Assembly: GCA_910585285.1 (NCBI GenBank)
Contig: CAJUDL010000004.1
Location: 41,428-105,427, forward strand
Length of the DNA stretch: 64,000 nucleotides
Source of the DNA: an uncultured Muribaculaceae bacterium
GTDB taxonomy: Bacteria > Bacteroidota > Bacteroidia > Bacteroidales > Muribaculaceae
Direction of reading: 5' to 3'
The notes below the pieces were generated by a model. It was not told the origin of the DNA. It searched no databases and worked only from the letters and a program-made list of their open reading frames with translations. Position numbers and translations under genes: made by a program. Positions 34,494-43,000 of the stretch are shown here, piece after piece; position 1 is the first letter of the stretch; every line of letters begins with the position of its first letter.

Positions 34494-35711
34494 CTATCGG
34501 GCGTTTTGCTCTGCGCGGTAGACCTCGCTGCGGAGACGGCGGAGGGCTTCGCGGTCTTTTTCGGTTTCTGATTCAAGCGAGCGAATCTGCGCTTTCATCG
34601 AACTGCCTTTGTTGATCGCAAATTTATGACGGAGGTCGGAGAGACGGCTCAGTTTCTGATTGAAGGCTTTCTCGGCTGCCAGATATTTTTTCATCATTGT
34701 CTTGCCTCCGGAAGTCTGGAAATCGTCGAGAGTAGTGTATATTATTCCTCCCTTCATCGGGAAAATGAAATCCACCTGTTTTTTTACCTGCCCGGGAGTG
34801 ATTGCCTGAATGTCTTCGAGTAGGGGAGTGTAATCTTCATCACCCCAAGTTGATTTGTAATCTCTAATAAAAGCAAGATCCGGAATGTTCTCTGTTTCTT
34901 CCGAATTATAGTTTTTGCGTAGGTCATTCACCTTAAAGAGATACACTGTGAGGTTATCACCGAGTTGGTTGCGGTCAGTTGCCCACCATCCCACGCCATT
35001 CAGTTCGTCAATGGCGAGTAGATAATCATCGTAGGGTGAATTATATGGCATGCCGATGTTTTGCGGCTGGAGATACTCCCCGTCGGCAGCGTCACGTGTT
35101 GCAACAAAGATGTCATAGCCTCCAAGTGATTCCTCATTATCGGATGCATAATAGAGGGTAACCCCGTCAGACATCATGAAGGGATATATCGCATTTCCAC
35201 CATTATTGAGGATATCCGGAGTTTCTGTCGGTTCGTGCCAGGATCCATCTGTCAGTCTGATTGACTCCACAATGCGGAATATACCAGTGGAATCAGGTTG
35301 AGCCCACATCTTGAAATCGTTTCCTTCGTTCGTGAAGACATAGTCGGCATCAGTCTGCTCGAAAGGTATTGCCTCCGCATTGCCAAGAGATCCGGCAGAG
35401 AATGGAAGTTTGTAAGCCTTGAAAAATTCCTCTTTTGGAACGGAGATGCTGTCAAGAATCACTAATTGTTCCACTCTTTCAAGGAAATTTTCGGCTTTCA
35501 TCAGCTCTCTTTCCTGCTCCTCAAGCTGGGGCGGTATTTTCTTCTTAGCTTTTTTTCTGGCGGCGGCATAATGTTTTGCGGCTTCCTCAAAGTCATAATT
35601 CAGAAATGCCTCTCGCCCCGCTTCCAAAGACTCCTCGACTGTCGGTGTTTTTGCGGGGCTCACAGCTGCTACCGAAATGATAGCGATTGATATGTAATTA
35701 AGAAAATTCAT
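34494..35711 (-). CDS. exported PD40/WD40-like beta-propeller protein
   Basis: A 405-residue protein from ATG 35711, which gives a signal-peptide-like start (MNFLNYISIAIISVAAVSPA); the frame runs further upstream to 35852 but that part crosses the promoter. A helical TPR-like segment (about 25-70, EAGREAFLNYDFEEAAKHYAAA) is followed by PD40-type blades (GNAIYPFMMSDGVTLYYASDN, GGYDIFVAT, DDYLLAIDELNGVGWWATDR). The C-terminus is a long charged coiled coil (SLESETEKDREALRRL). The function is unknown; related architectures occur in cell-envelope and gliding/T9SS-associated proteins. Confidence 0.7.
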   Translation of the reverse strand: MNFLNYISIAIISVAAVSPAKTPTVEESLEAGREAFLNYDFEEAAKHYAAARKKAKKKIPPQLEEQERELMKAENFLERVEQLVILDSISVPKEEFFKAYKLPFSAGSLGNAEAIPFEQTDADYVFTNEGNDFKMWAQPDSTGIFRIVESIRLTDGSWHEPTETPDILNNGGNAIYPFMMSDGVTLYYASDNEESLGGYDIFVATRDAADGEYLQPQNIGMPYNSPYDDYLLAIDELNGVGWWATDRNQLGDNLTVYLFKVNDLRKNYNSEETENIPDLAFIRDYKSTWGDEDYTPLLEDIQAITPGQVKKQVDFIFPMKGGIIYTTLDDFQTSGGKTMMKKYLAAEKAFNQKLSRLSDLRHKFAINKGSSMKAQIRSLESETEKDREALRRLRSEVYRAEQNAR

Positions 35712-35716
35712 AATGG

Positions 35717-35748
35717 CAAAATTAGTTAAATTATTTGAGATTGGCAAT
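35717..35748 (-). promoter_or_regulatory. promoter of the PD40 gene
   Basis: On the minus strand, ATTG (35748-35745), 20-nt spacer, TAATTTTG (35724-35717). The predicted start falls at or beside ATG 35711, so the mRNA may be leaderless. Confidence 0.5.
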
Positions 35749-35812
35749 AGGTTCTTTAATAGGTTCGCGTGCACATATGAAAGAAAAGTGAGCACTTTTA
35801 AGAATTTTTTAT

Positions 35813-35820
35813 TAACTTTG
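35813..35820 (+). promoter_or_regulatory. putative -7 element of etfBA-acd
   Basis: TAACTTTG, an exact TAnnTTTG, 51 bp before the etfB ATG at 35872. A -33 TTTG is not seen at the normal distance. Nothing else is evident in 35749-35871. Confidence 0.45.
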
Positions 35821-35871
35821 TGGCGAAATGTGGAAATAAGAATAATCAACAAACTAAAGATATATCAAATT

Positions 35872-36741
35872 ATGAGTTTGAACATCATTGTATTGGCCAA
35901 GCAGGTGCCCGACACCCGCAATGTCGGCAAGGATGCGATGAAGGAAGACGGCACAATCAACCGCGCCGCGCTTCCCGCGATCTTCAATCCTGAAGATCTC
36001 AACGCCCTCGAGCAGGCCCTTAAGTTGAAAGAGATGTATCCCGGCACTACAGTGACCTTGCTTACAATGGGTCCGGCGCGCGCTGCGGAGGTTATCCGCG
36101 AAGGTCTCTATCGTGGCGCAGACCGCGGTATTGTGCTTTCTGACCGCGCATTTGCCGGTGCCGATACCCTCGCCACTTCATATGCTCTTAATGCAGCAGT
36201 GCGCAAGATCGGTAATTATGACCTTATCATCGGTGGCCGTCAGGCTATTGATGGCGACACGGCTCAGGTGGGTCCTCAGATTGCTGAGAAACTGAAAATA
36301 CCTCAGGTGACATATGCCGAGGAGATCGTAGAGGTTAAAGATGGTAAGGTTATCGTGAAGCGTCGTCTTGAAGGTGGCGTGGAAACTGTCAAGGCTCCCC
36401 TTCCCGTCGTTATTACCGTGAACGGCTCTGCCGACGAATGTCGTCCTCGCAATGCCCGCAACGTGCAGAAATATAAATATGCGGCAGTTCCTTCTGAGGT
36501 TGCCAACGATGAAGAGAAGAAAGCATTCATCGCAGCCCGTCCTTATCTCGAAATCGGAGAATGGACAGCAGCTACCGTTGAGGCAGACCTGGCACAATGC
36601 GGTCTTGCCGGCAGCCCGACAAAGGTGAAAGGAATCGAGAATGTGGTATTCACCGCCAAGGATGCGCGTCGCATCGAGAATAACGATGAGGAGCTCGAAG
36701 GTCTCATCAAGGAATTAATCGCTAACCACACTATCGGCTAA
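35872..36741 (+). CDS. etfB: electron transfer flavoprotein, beta subunit
   Basis: The 289-residue EtfB/FixA subunit binds AMP or a second FAD and pairs with EtfA to carry electrons from acyl-CoA dehydrogenases. Motifs include IIVLAKQVPDTRNV, NPEDLNALEQALKLKE, GGRQAIDGDTAQVGPQIAE and the EtfB signature region VKRRLEGGVETVKAPLPVVITV. I chose ATG 35872; the open frame extends 53 codons upstream, but that part crosses the promoter and does not look like protein. It is 5 bp from etfA. Confidence 0.94.
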   Translation: MSLNIIVLAKQVPDTRNVGKDAMKEDGTINRAALPAIFNPEDLNALEQALKLKEMYPGTTVTLLTMGPARAAEVIREGLYRGADRGIVLSDRAFAGADTLATSYALNAAVRKIGNYDLIIGGRQAIDGDTAQVGPQIAEKLKIPQVTYAEEIVEVKDGKVIVKRRLEGGVETVKAPLPVVITVNGSADECRPRNARNVQKYKYAAVPSEVANDEEKKAFIAARPYLEIGEWTAATVEADLAQCGLAGSPTKVKGIENVVFTAKDARRIENNDEELEGLIKELIANHTIG

Positions 36742-36746
36742 ACATT

Positions 36747-37778
36747 ATGGCAACAGACAAGAATAATTTGATCGTATATTGCGAATATGAGGACGGCAAG
36801 ATTGCAGATGTAAGTCTTGAGCTTCTCACAAAAGGTCGCACACTTGCCGACAAGCTCGGAATCAAGCTCGAAGCCGTAGTGGCAGGTGACAATCTCAAAG
36901 ATATCGAGAAGCAGATTTTCCCTTATGGCGTGGATCGCGTTTATAAGGTGCAGGATCATCGTCTCTATCCTTATACTTCTCTTCCTCACAGCTCTATCCT
37001 TATCAATCTTTTCAAGGAGATTGAGCCCCGCATCGCATTCATGGGTGCAACGGCAATCGGTCGTGACCTCGGTCCGCGTGTGTCTTCTGCACTTCACAGC
37101 GGTCTTACCGCCGACTGTACTGCTCTTGAGATCGGCGATCACAAGGATGCCAAGACTGGAACGGAATACAAGGATCTTCTCCTTCAGATTCGTCCTGCAT
37201 TCGGTGGTAACATTGTTGCGACTATCGTCAATCCCGAGTGCCGTCCGCAGATGGCAACCGTGCGTGAGGGTGTGATGAAGAAAGAGGTTAAGGATTCCAA
37301 CTATGTAGGTGAGGTTGTTGATCTCGATGTAAACAAATACACATCTCCTGAAGATTATGTGGTTGAGGTTATCGACCGCCATATAGAGAAATCCAAAGTC
37401 AATCTCAAAGGTGCTCCCGTAGTGGTTGCCGGCGGATATGGCGTTGGAAGCAAAGAGAATTTCGATCTTCTCACCAGGCTAGCAGATGTGCTTGGCGGTG
37501 AAGTGGGTGCCAGCCGTGCTGCCGTTGACGCAGGATGGGTTGACCATGATCGTCAGATCGGTCAGACCGGTGTCACCGTGCGTCCGAAGCTGTATATCGC
37601 CTGCGGTATTTCCGGTCAGATCCAGCACATCGCCGGTATGCAGGACAGCTCGATCATCATTTCCATCAACTCGGATCCCGATGCTCCGATCAATACGATC
37701 GCCGATTATGTGATCACCGGTAAGATGGAGGATGTCGTTCCCAAATTAATCAAGTATTACAAAAAGAATTCCAAGTAA
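36747..37778 (+). CDS. etfA: electron transfer flavoprotein, alpha subunit
   Basis: The 343-residue EtfA/FixB subunit. The N-terminal domain is followed by the C-terminal FAD domain with GASRAAVDAGWVDHDRQIGQTG, KLYIACGISGQIQHIAGM and INSDPDAPINTIADY. It lies between etfB and the acyl-CoA dehydrogenase with spacings of 5 bp each, so the three products are made together. Confidence 0.95.
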   Translation: MATDKNNLIVYCEYEDGKIADVSLELLTKGRTLADKLGIKLEAVVAGDNLKDIEKQIFPYGVDRVYKVQDHRLYPYTSLPHSSILINLFKEIEPRIAFMGATAIGRDLGPRVSSALHSGLTADCTALEIGDHKDAKTGTEYKDLLLQIRPAFGGNIVATIVNPECRPQMATVREGVMKKEVKDSNYVGEVVDLDVNKYTSPEDYVVEVIDRHIEKSKVNLKGAPVVVAGGYGVGSKENFDLLTRLADVLGGEVGASRAAVDAGWVDHDRQIGQTGVTVRPKLYIACGISGQIQHIAGMQDSSIIISINSDPDAPINTIADYVITGKMEDVVPKLIKYYKKNSK

Positions 37779-37783
37779 ACAAG

Positions 37784-39487
37784 ATGGCTAATTTCTATAT
37801 AGATAACGAAGCTCTGAAACTTCACCTGAATCATCCGATGATGAAGAAGATCGTGGAGCTCAAAGAGAGAAACTTCGCCGATGCCGATAAATTCGACTAC
37901 GCTCCTCAGAACTTCGAGGACGCAATGGACAGCTATGACCGCGTGCTTGATATCGTGGGTGAGATCTGCGGCGACATTATCGCTGAAAATGCAGAGGATG
38001 TAGACCACAATGGTCCCCGCGTGGAGAATAGCCGCGTGATTTATGCCGACGGCACAAAGAAAAATCTCGACGCTTGCCGCAAGGCAGGTCTTATGGGTAT
38101 GTCGATGCCCCGCCGTCTGGGTGGTCTCAACTTCCCGATCACTCCCTATATTATGGCAGCCGACATGGTGAGCCGTGCCGATGCCGGATTCGAGAACCTC
38201 TGGGGTCTTCAGGACTGCGCCGAAACCATCTATGAGTTTGCCGACGAAGCCCAAAAAGAGAAATATATTCCCCGCGTATGTGCGGGCGAGACAATGTCGA
38301 TGGACCTCACCGAGCCTGATGCTGGTTCCGACCTTCAGTCTGTCATGCTCAAAGCTTCTCAGAAAGAAGACGGATCTTGGGTGCTCAATGGTGTGAAGCG
38401 TTTCATCACAAACGGTGATAGCGATATCCATTTGGTGCTTGCGCGTAGCGAAGAGGGCACAAAAGATGGTCGCGGTTTGTCAATGTTCATCTATGACAAG
38501 AGAAATGGAGGTGTGAACGTTCGCCGCATCGAGAACAAGATGGGTATCAAGGGTAGCCCGACTTGTGAGCTTGTTTACAAGGATGCTCCCTGTGAGCTCG
38601 TAGGTAGCCGCAAGCTTGGTCTTATCAAATATGTGATGGCTCTTATGAATGGTGCCCGTCTCGGCATCGCCGCACAGAGTGTTGGTATCAGCGAGCATGC
38701 TTACCGCGAGGCATTGCAGTATGCCAAGGAGCGTAAGCAGTTTGGCAAGGCAATCATAGAGTTCCCCGCTGTTGCAGAGATTCTTTCTCTGATGAAGGCA
38801 AAACTCGATGCAAGCCGCACACTCCTTTATGCTTGTTCTCGTTTTGTGGACATGTATAAGATCTATGATGATATCGCCAAAGAACGCAAGCTTGATGTTG
38901 AAGAGAAGAAAGAGGCTAAGTTCTACAGCCGTCTTGCAGATGCTTTCACACCCCTTGCAAAGGGTATGACATCTGAGTTCTGCAACCAGAACGCTTACGA
39001 CTGCATCCAGATTCACGGTGGTTCCGGTTTCATGAAGGACTATGCTTGCGAGCAGATCTATCGTGACGCTCGTATCACCTCCATCTACGAGGGTACAACC
39101 CAGCTTCAGGTTGTGGCAGCTATTCGCCACGTCACCACCGGCACATATCTTGATTGGATCAAGAGTGAGGCGGAGAAGCAGGTTGTAGCAGAAGATGAGA
39201 ATGTAAAAGCAACGCTCAACTTCATGACTCAGCAGTATGCTGATGCTGTAGAAGCAGTCAACGGTGTTGACGATCCCAAATTCCATGATTTCATGGCACG
39301 TCGTCTTGTAGAGATGGCAGGTTATATCGTGATGGGTTATCTGATGCTTGACGACACCCAGCGTGACGCATCCTTCCGCAAGTCGCTCCACGTTTTTGTT
39401 AACTACGGCAAAGCAGAAGTTGCAAAGCACGCCGACTTCATCGGCAACTTCCGTCCCGAAGAAATCAAGGATTATTTGTATAATTAA
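37784..39487 (+). CDS. acyl-CoA dehydrogenase with C-terminal extension
   Basis: A 567-residue FAD enzyme, longer than the usual ~380-400. DLTEPDAGSDLQSV, RFITNGDSD, GSPTCELVYKDAPCELVG and ERKQFGKAIIEFPAV are ACAD motifs. The catalytic base is probably the Glu of SIYEGTTQLQ. The extra N-terminal ~30 residues and C-terminal ~100 residues resemble long bacterial ACADs. Tight linkage to etfBA shows these are its electron acceptors. Butyryl- or other short-chain acyl-CoA is the likely substrate, by inference only. Confidence 0.92.
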   Translation: MANFYIDNEALKLHLNHPMMKKIVELKERNFADADKFDYAPQNFEDAMDSYDRVLDIVGEICGDIIAENAEDVDHNGPRVENSRVIYADGTKKNLDACRKAGLMGMSMPRRLGGLNFPITPYIMAADMVSRADAGFENLWGLQDCAETIYEFADEAQKEKYIPRVCAGETMSMDLTEPDAGSDLQSVMLKASQKEDGSWVLNGVKRFITNGDSDIHLVLARSEEGTKDGRGLSMFIYDKRNGGVNVRRIENKMGIKGSPTCELVYKDAPCELVGSRKLGLIKYVMALMNGARLGIAAQSVGISEHAYREALQYAKERKQFGKAIIEFPAVAEILSLMKAKLDASRTLLYACSRFVDMYKIYDDIAKERKLDVEEKKEAKFYSRLADAFTPLAKGMTSEFCNQNAYDCIQIHGGSGFMKDYACEQIYRDARITSIYEGTTQLQVVAAIRHVTTGTYLDWIKSEAEKQVVAEDENVKATLNFMTQQYADAVEAVNGVDDPKFHDFMARRLVEMAGYIVMGYLMLDDTQRDASFRKSLHVFVNYGKAEVAKHADFIGNFRPEEIKDYLYN

Positions 39488-39506
39488 AGAAAAAGTGTTA
39501 ACTTTG
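39475..39506 (+). promoter_or_regulatory. promoter of rpsF-rpsR-rplI
   Basis: TTTG (39475-39478), 20-nt spacer, TAACTTTG (39499-39506). The -33 box lies in the last codons of the acyl-CoA dehydrogenase gene. Confidence 0.78.
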
Positions 39507-39549
39507 CGGCGGTTTTCGTGCAAGGAGATGCCTTGCAGGGAAACCGCCG
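39507..39549 (+). promoter_or_regulatory. rpsF leader hairpin, candidate S6:S18 autoregulatory element
   Basis: A two-part hairpin at the very 5' end of the mRNA. The outer stem CGGCGGTTT/AAACCGCCG (39507-39515 with 39541-39549) encloses an internal loop (TTCG... and ...GGG). The inner stem TGCAAGG/CCTTGCA (39519-39525 with 39531-39537) has loop AGATG. S6:S18 complexes are known to bind leader RNAs of rpsF operons in many bacteria. I cannot confirm the published consensus here. Confidence 0.6.
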
Positions 39550-39586
39550 TAAATATTTTATTACAAATCAATCATTTACAAAACGT

Positions 39587-39973
39587 ATGAATAACTACGA
39601 AACCGTTTTCATTTTAACTCCCGTTTTGTCTGACGATCAGATGAAGGAAGCGGTAGAAAAATTCAAAGACGTTCTCAAAGCCAATAACGCCGAGATCGTT
39701 AATGAAGAGCTGTGGGGTCTGCGCAAGCTTGCATATCCCATCCAGAAGAAATCCACCGGCTTCTATGTGCTGGTAGAGTTCAAGGGTGAGCCCACTATCG
39801 TAAAGAAACTCGAGACCGCTTTCCGTCGTGACGAGCGCGTGCTTCGCTTCCTTACATTCCGTCTTGACAAATACGCTGTTGAGTACGCAGAGAAGCGTCG
39901 TAACCTGAGAGCAAACAAAGCAAGTGAGAAACCCGCCGAGGCTGAGGCCAAAGCAGAAGCAAAGGAGGCATAA
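39587..39973 (+). CDS. rpsF: 30S ribosomal protein S6
   Basis: S6 (128 residues) of the small subunit, partner of S18. It starts MNNYETVFILTPVLSDDQM, has ELWGLRKLAYPIQKKSTGFY in the middle, and an Ala/Glu/Lys-rich tail (SEKPAEAEAKAEAKE). I chose ATG 39587 because the upstream frame is the leader hairpin. It is 2 bp from rpsR. Confidence 0.97.
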   Translation: MNNYETVFILTPVLSDDQMKEAVEKFKDVLKANNAEIVNEELWGLRKLAYPIQKKSTGFYVLVEFKGEPTIVKKLETAFRRDERVLRFLTFRLDKYAVEYAEKRRNLRANKASEKPAEAEAKAEAKEA

Positions 39974-39975
39974 TC

Positions 39976-40242
39976 ATGGCAGCAAACAACGAAATCCGTT
40001 ATCTCACCCCCCTTACGGTAGATACAAAAAAGAAAAAATACTGCCGTTTCAAACGCAGCGGTATCAAATATATCGATTACAAAGATCCAGAGTTCTTGAA
40101 GAAATTCCTCAACGAGCAGGGTAAGATTCTTCCCCGCCGCATCACAGGAACATCTCTCAAGTTCCAGAGAAGAGTTGCACAGGCTGTTAAGCGTGCCCGT
40201 CACCTTGCTCTTCTTCCCTATGTGACCGACTTGATGAAATAA
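39976..40242 (+). CDS. rpsR: 30S ribosomal protein S18
   Basis: S18, 88 residues, basic. KKKYCRFKRSGIKYIDYKDPEFLKKFLNE and the ILPRRITGTSLKFQRRVAQAVKRARHLALLPYV core are diagnostic. It is the second gene of the rpsF operon; S6 and S18 form the complex thought to bind the leader. Confidence 0.97.
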   Translation: MAANNEIRYLTPLTVDTKKKKYCRFKRSGIKYIDYKDPEFLKKFLNEQGKILPRRITGTSLKFQRRVAQAVKRARHLALLPYVTDLMK

Positions 40243-40273
40243 TCATTTTTCTAACCTGATAAAAGCAACAACA

Positions 40274-40729
40274 ATGAAAGTAATACTCAAAGAGAATGTA
40301 GCCAGTTTAGGTTATAAGGATGATGTGGTTGAGGTTAAAGACGGTTACGGCCGCAATTACCTCATTCCCCAGGGTCTTGCTATCGTGGCTTCAAATGCAG
40401 CTCTCAAGCAGCTCGCCGAGAACCAAAGACAGCGTGCCCACAAAATCGCCAAAATACTTGAAGATGCCAAGGCTGCAGCAGCCGCTCTCGAGGGCGTAAA
40501 ACTTACTATCACTGCAAAGGCAAGTACTTCAGGCAGCATCTATGGTTCTGTAGGTGCCGCTCAGATTTCCGAGGCTCTTGCAAAGCTCGGTCATGAGATC
40601 GACCGTAAGATCATCAATCTTAAGGATGCCATCAAGGCTGTTGGCGTTTACACAGCAACTGTGAAATTCCACAAAGAGGTTGAGCAGCCTATCGAGGTTG
40701 AGGTTGTAGCCGAAGAAGAGGATAAATAA
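40274..40729 (+). CDS. rplI: 50S ribosomal protein L9
   Basis: L9, 151 residues. The N-terminal RNA-binding domain is VILKENVASLGYKDDVVEVKDGYGRNYLIPQGLA, a long connecting helix follows, and the C-terminal domain has LTITAKASTSGSIYGSV. Last gene of the operon, followed by a strong terminator. Confidence 0.97.
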   Translation: MKVILKENVASLGYKDDVVEVKDGYGRNYLIPQGLAIVASNAALKQLAENQRQRAHKIAKILEDAKAAAAALEGVKLTITAKASTSGSIYGSVGAAQISEALAKLGHEIDRKIINLKDAIKAVGVYTATVKFHKEVEQPIEVEVVAEEEDK

Positions 40730-40751
40730 TCCTTAAACATACAAAACAGGG

Positions 40752-40785
40752 AAATCCCGATGGTATTTGCCATCGGGATTTTTTG
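40752..40785 (+). terminator. rho-independent terminator after rplI
   Basis: AATCCCGATGG (40753-40763), loop, CCATCGGGATT (40770-40780), then TTTTG. A perfect 11-bp stem. The T-tail is shared with the -33 box of the dnaN promoter. Confidence 0.93.
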
Positions 40786-40812
40786 TTTATAAGCGTAAAT
40801 TGATTATCTTTG
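40782..40812 (+). promoter_or_regulatory. dnaN promoter, overlapping the rplI terminator tail
   Basis: TTTG (40782-40785), 19-nt spacer, TATCTTTG (40805-40812). Transcription from about 40819 would include the whole G-rich array in the dnaN leader. Confidence 0.72.
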
Positions 40813-40830
40813 CAAGTTGAAGAATTCCGC

Positions 40831-40900
40831 TTGGGGCGAATATGGGGGATATGGGGCTGAATGGGGCGGAATAGGGTGAGATGGGGCGAGATGGGGATGG
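40831..40900 (+). repeat. G-rich array, 10-nt period, in the dnaN leader
   Basis: Seven exact-phase decamers: TTGGGGCGAA, TATGGGGGAT, ATGGGGCTGA, ATGGGGCGGA, ATAGGGTGAG, ATGGGGCGAG, ATGGGGATGG. Eight G-runs of 3-5 lie on the coding (mRNA) strand with 5-7-nt loops. An RNA or DNA G-quadruplex is possible directly upstream of dnaN. Confidence 0.88.
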
Positions 40901-40937
40901 GACAAGAGTGTATATAATTAAAAAAACAAGATAAGAT

Positions 40938-42059
40938 ATGAAATTCAATGTAGAGGGAAAGACTTTCCAGCAGCAGCTTTCGGCTGTGAGCAAAGTGATC
41001 AATGCTAAAAACGCATTGTCGATTCTTGATAACTTTCTGCTCAAGGTGGAAGGAGACCGTCTGAGCATCACAGGTAGCGATCAAGAGAATGTGATGACAG
41101 CCTATATGACCATCACCGAGAGTGAGGGTGACGGTGCTATTGCTGTTTCAGCAAAACGTCTTCTTGAAATCACGAAAGAGATTTCAAGTCAGCCTCTGAC
41201 ATTTTATATCAATGACGATACGAAGGAAATTGATATCCGTTTCCTGAATGGACATTTCAATTTCATGGGTGTTGATGCATCGGAATATCCCTCTCGCAGA
41301 AATCAGGAGGCTGAACAGAAAACAATGATGCTGCCTGCTTCGATGGTGCAGAAGGGAATCGACAATACTCTTTTTGCTGTAAGTGCGGATACGGTTCGTC
41401 CGATCATGACCGGTATCTACTGGGATATTCATGAGAACGACGTTACGTTTGTCAGCTCGGACACGCACAAGCTTGTTCGCTACATCAACTCAGAGGCAGC
41501 TCCCGGATTCACCGGTTCGTTTATCCTCCCTTCAAAACCGGCTAATATTTTGAAATCGATTATCGGCAAGGATGACGCTGATATCAAGGTGGTGTTCGAT
41601 TCCAAGGGTGCTACATTCGAGCTCGGGGATTATCTTCTGTCTTGTCTTTTCATCAATGGTAATTATCCCAACTATAACCGTGTTATTCCTCAGGAGAACC
41701 CGTTTGAGATGACAATCGACAGAGTGTCGCTTCTAACGGCATTGCGTCGTGTGTCGATATTTGCTGCCAAGAGTTCGAATCTTGTTGTTCTCGATATTCA
41801 GCCAAATGAAGTTATTCTGCATGCGCAGGATCTTGACTACGGCACATCTGCTGAAGAACGCGTGAGCTGTAGCTATGAGGGCAACTCGATGACCATTGGT
41901 TTCAACGGTCAGTTCATGATTGAGATTCTCAACAATCTTCACGATGACTCTGTGGTGATCAAACTTTCCGATCCCGGACGTCCCGGAATTTACACTCCGC
42001 TTCAGCAGCAGGAGGGTGAGGATGTTGTGATCATCCAGATGCCGATGCAGGTGCTGTAA
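40938..42059 (+). CDS. dnaN: DNA polymerase III sliding clamp (beta)
   Basis: The 373-residue ring clamp. It starts MKFNVEGKTFQQQLSAVSK; the middle has VSSDTHKLVRY, and the end KLSDPGRPGIYTPL plus VIIQMPMQVL is typical of Bacteroidota clamps. No dnaA or recF is nearby, so this is not the classic origin cluster. The leader is unusual (G-rich decamers), and the spacer to dnaQ is a heptamer array. Confidence 0.95.
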   Translation: MKFNVEGKTFQQQLSAVSKVINAKNALSILDNFLLKVEGDRLSITGSDQENVMTAYMTITESEGDGAIAVSAKRLLEITKEISSQPLTFYINDDTKEIDIRFLNGHFNFMGVDASEYPSRRNQEAEQKTMMLPASMVQKGIDNTLFAVSADTVRPIMTGIYWDIHENDVTFVSSDTHKLVRYINSEAAPGFTGSFILPSKPANILKSIIGKDDADIKVVFDSKGATFELGDYLLSCLFINGNYPNYNRVIPQENPFEMTIDRVSLLTALRRVSIFAAKSSNLVVLDIQPNEVILHAQDLDYGTSAEERVSCSYEGNSMTIGFNGQFMIEILNNLHDDSVVIKLSDPGRPGIYTPLQQQEGEDVVIIQMPMQVL

Positions 42060-42136
42060 GGGAAAGGGAATAGGTTAGAGGTTAGAGGTTAGAGGTTAGA
42101 GGTGATAGGTAAGAGGGGAGAAGTAAAAAGTAATTG
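42060..42136. repeat. 7-nt-period tandem array (dnaN-dnaQ spacer)
   Basis: Four exact GTTAGAG units (42074-42101) are followed in phase by degenerate units GTGATAG, GTAAGAG, GGGAGAA, GTAAAAA, GTAATTG. It fills the spacer up to the GTG start of dnaQ. Confidence 0.85.
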
Positions 42137-42138
42137 TA

Positions 42139-42912
42139 GTGAAACTGAATCTGAAAAAGCCGCTGATTTTCTTTGATCTGGAAACCACCGGCACAAACAT
42201 AACGCACGACCGCATTGTGGAACTAAGCTTTATAAAAGTTTATCCCGATGGTCATACCGAATCAAAGACACGTAGACTCAATCCTGAAATGCCGATTCCT
42301 CCGGGTGCGACAGCTGTGCATCATATCACGGACGAAATGGTGAAGAATGAGCCGACATTCCGTCAGGTGTCAAAGGCTTTGCTTGAGATTTTTGACGGTT
42401 GTGATATCGCCGGTTACAACAGTAATAAGTTTGATGTGCCCTTGCTTATTGAGGAATTTGGACGTGCCGGTCTTAATTTCGAAGTTGCCGGAAGGCAGTT
42501 TATCGATGTCCAGAATATATTCCATAAGATGGAGCAGCGTACGCTTGTTGCCGCTTATAAATTCTATTGCGGGCGCAATCTTGAGGATGCTCACTCCGCG
42601 TTAGCTGATACACAAGCCACGTATGAGGTTTTGCTTGGGCAGCTTGAACGCTATCCGGATCTTGAAAACGATGTGGAGAAGCTTGCAGAATTTTCCAAAT
42701 CGGGGAGATGTGTCGATCTATCGGCGAGGATTATTCTTGATGATAATGATGTGCCGGTGTTTAATTTCGGGAAGCATAAAGGACAGCCTGTGAAGGAGGT
42801 TTTCCGTAAGGAGCCATCATTTTATACGTGGATGATGCAGGGAGATTTTGCCAAGAACACCAAAGATGTGATTTCTGTGCTTTTTGCAGAAAGTAAGGGT
42901 GTTAGGCGTTAG
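42139..42912 (+). CDS. dnaQ: DEDDh 3'-5' exonuclease (DnaQ-like)
   Basis: A 257-residue exonuclease of the DnaQ family. ExoI is FFDLETTGTN, ExoII is YNSNKFDVPLL and ExoIII is HSALADTQATYEV, with all DEDDh residues present. The C-terminal part (FNFGKHKGQPVKEVF, FYTWMMQGDFAKNTKDV) is the extension seen in Bacteroidota homologues. The start is GTG. Its last codons (G-V-R-R-stop) are themselves part of the following heptamer array. A proofreading or repair role is likely. Confidence 0.88.
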   Translation: MKLNLKKPLIFFDLETTGTNITHDRIVELSFIKVYPDGHTESKTRRLNPEMPIPPGATAVHHITDEMVKNEPTFRQVSKALLEIFDGCDIAGYNSNKFDVPLLIEEFGRAGLNFEVAGRQFIDVQNIFHKMEQRTLVAAYKFYCGRNLEDAHSALADTQATYEVLLGQLERYPDLENDVEKLAEFSKSGRCVDLSARIILDDNDVPVFNFGKHKGQPVKEVFRKEPSFYTWMMQGDFAKNTKDVISVLFAESKGVRR

Positions 42913-42954
42913 GAATTAGGAATTAGGAATTAGGAATTAGTAGTTAGGAATTAG
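42899..42954. repeat. 7-nt-period array that includes the dnaQ stop
   Basis: GTGTTAG, GCGTTAG (containing the dnaQ stop TAG), four GAATTAG, TAGTTAG, GAATTAG, all in phase. It is complementary to the array at 43001-43063 and could form a long imperfect hairpin with it. Bases 42955-43000 between them show nothing. Confidence 0.88.
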
Positions 42955-43000
42955 GGATGATATGTGAGAGACGAGATTTTATGATTTTGAGAATATGGAA

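Noticed and set aside
38480..39571. 363-codon open frame antisense to the acyl-CoA dehydrogenase
   Set aside because: Shadow of a clear ACAD gene; Cys/Leu-rich text without motifs, and it crosses the rpsF promoter.
40831..42059. Chromosomal origin beside dnaN
   Set aside because: No dnaA, recF or gyrB and no DnaA-box cluster; the G-rich array is in the dnaN leader.
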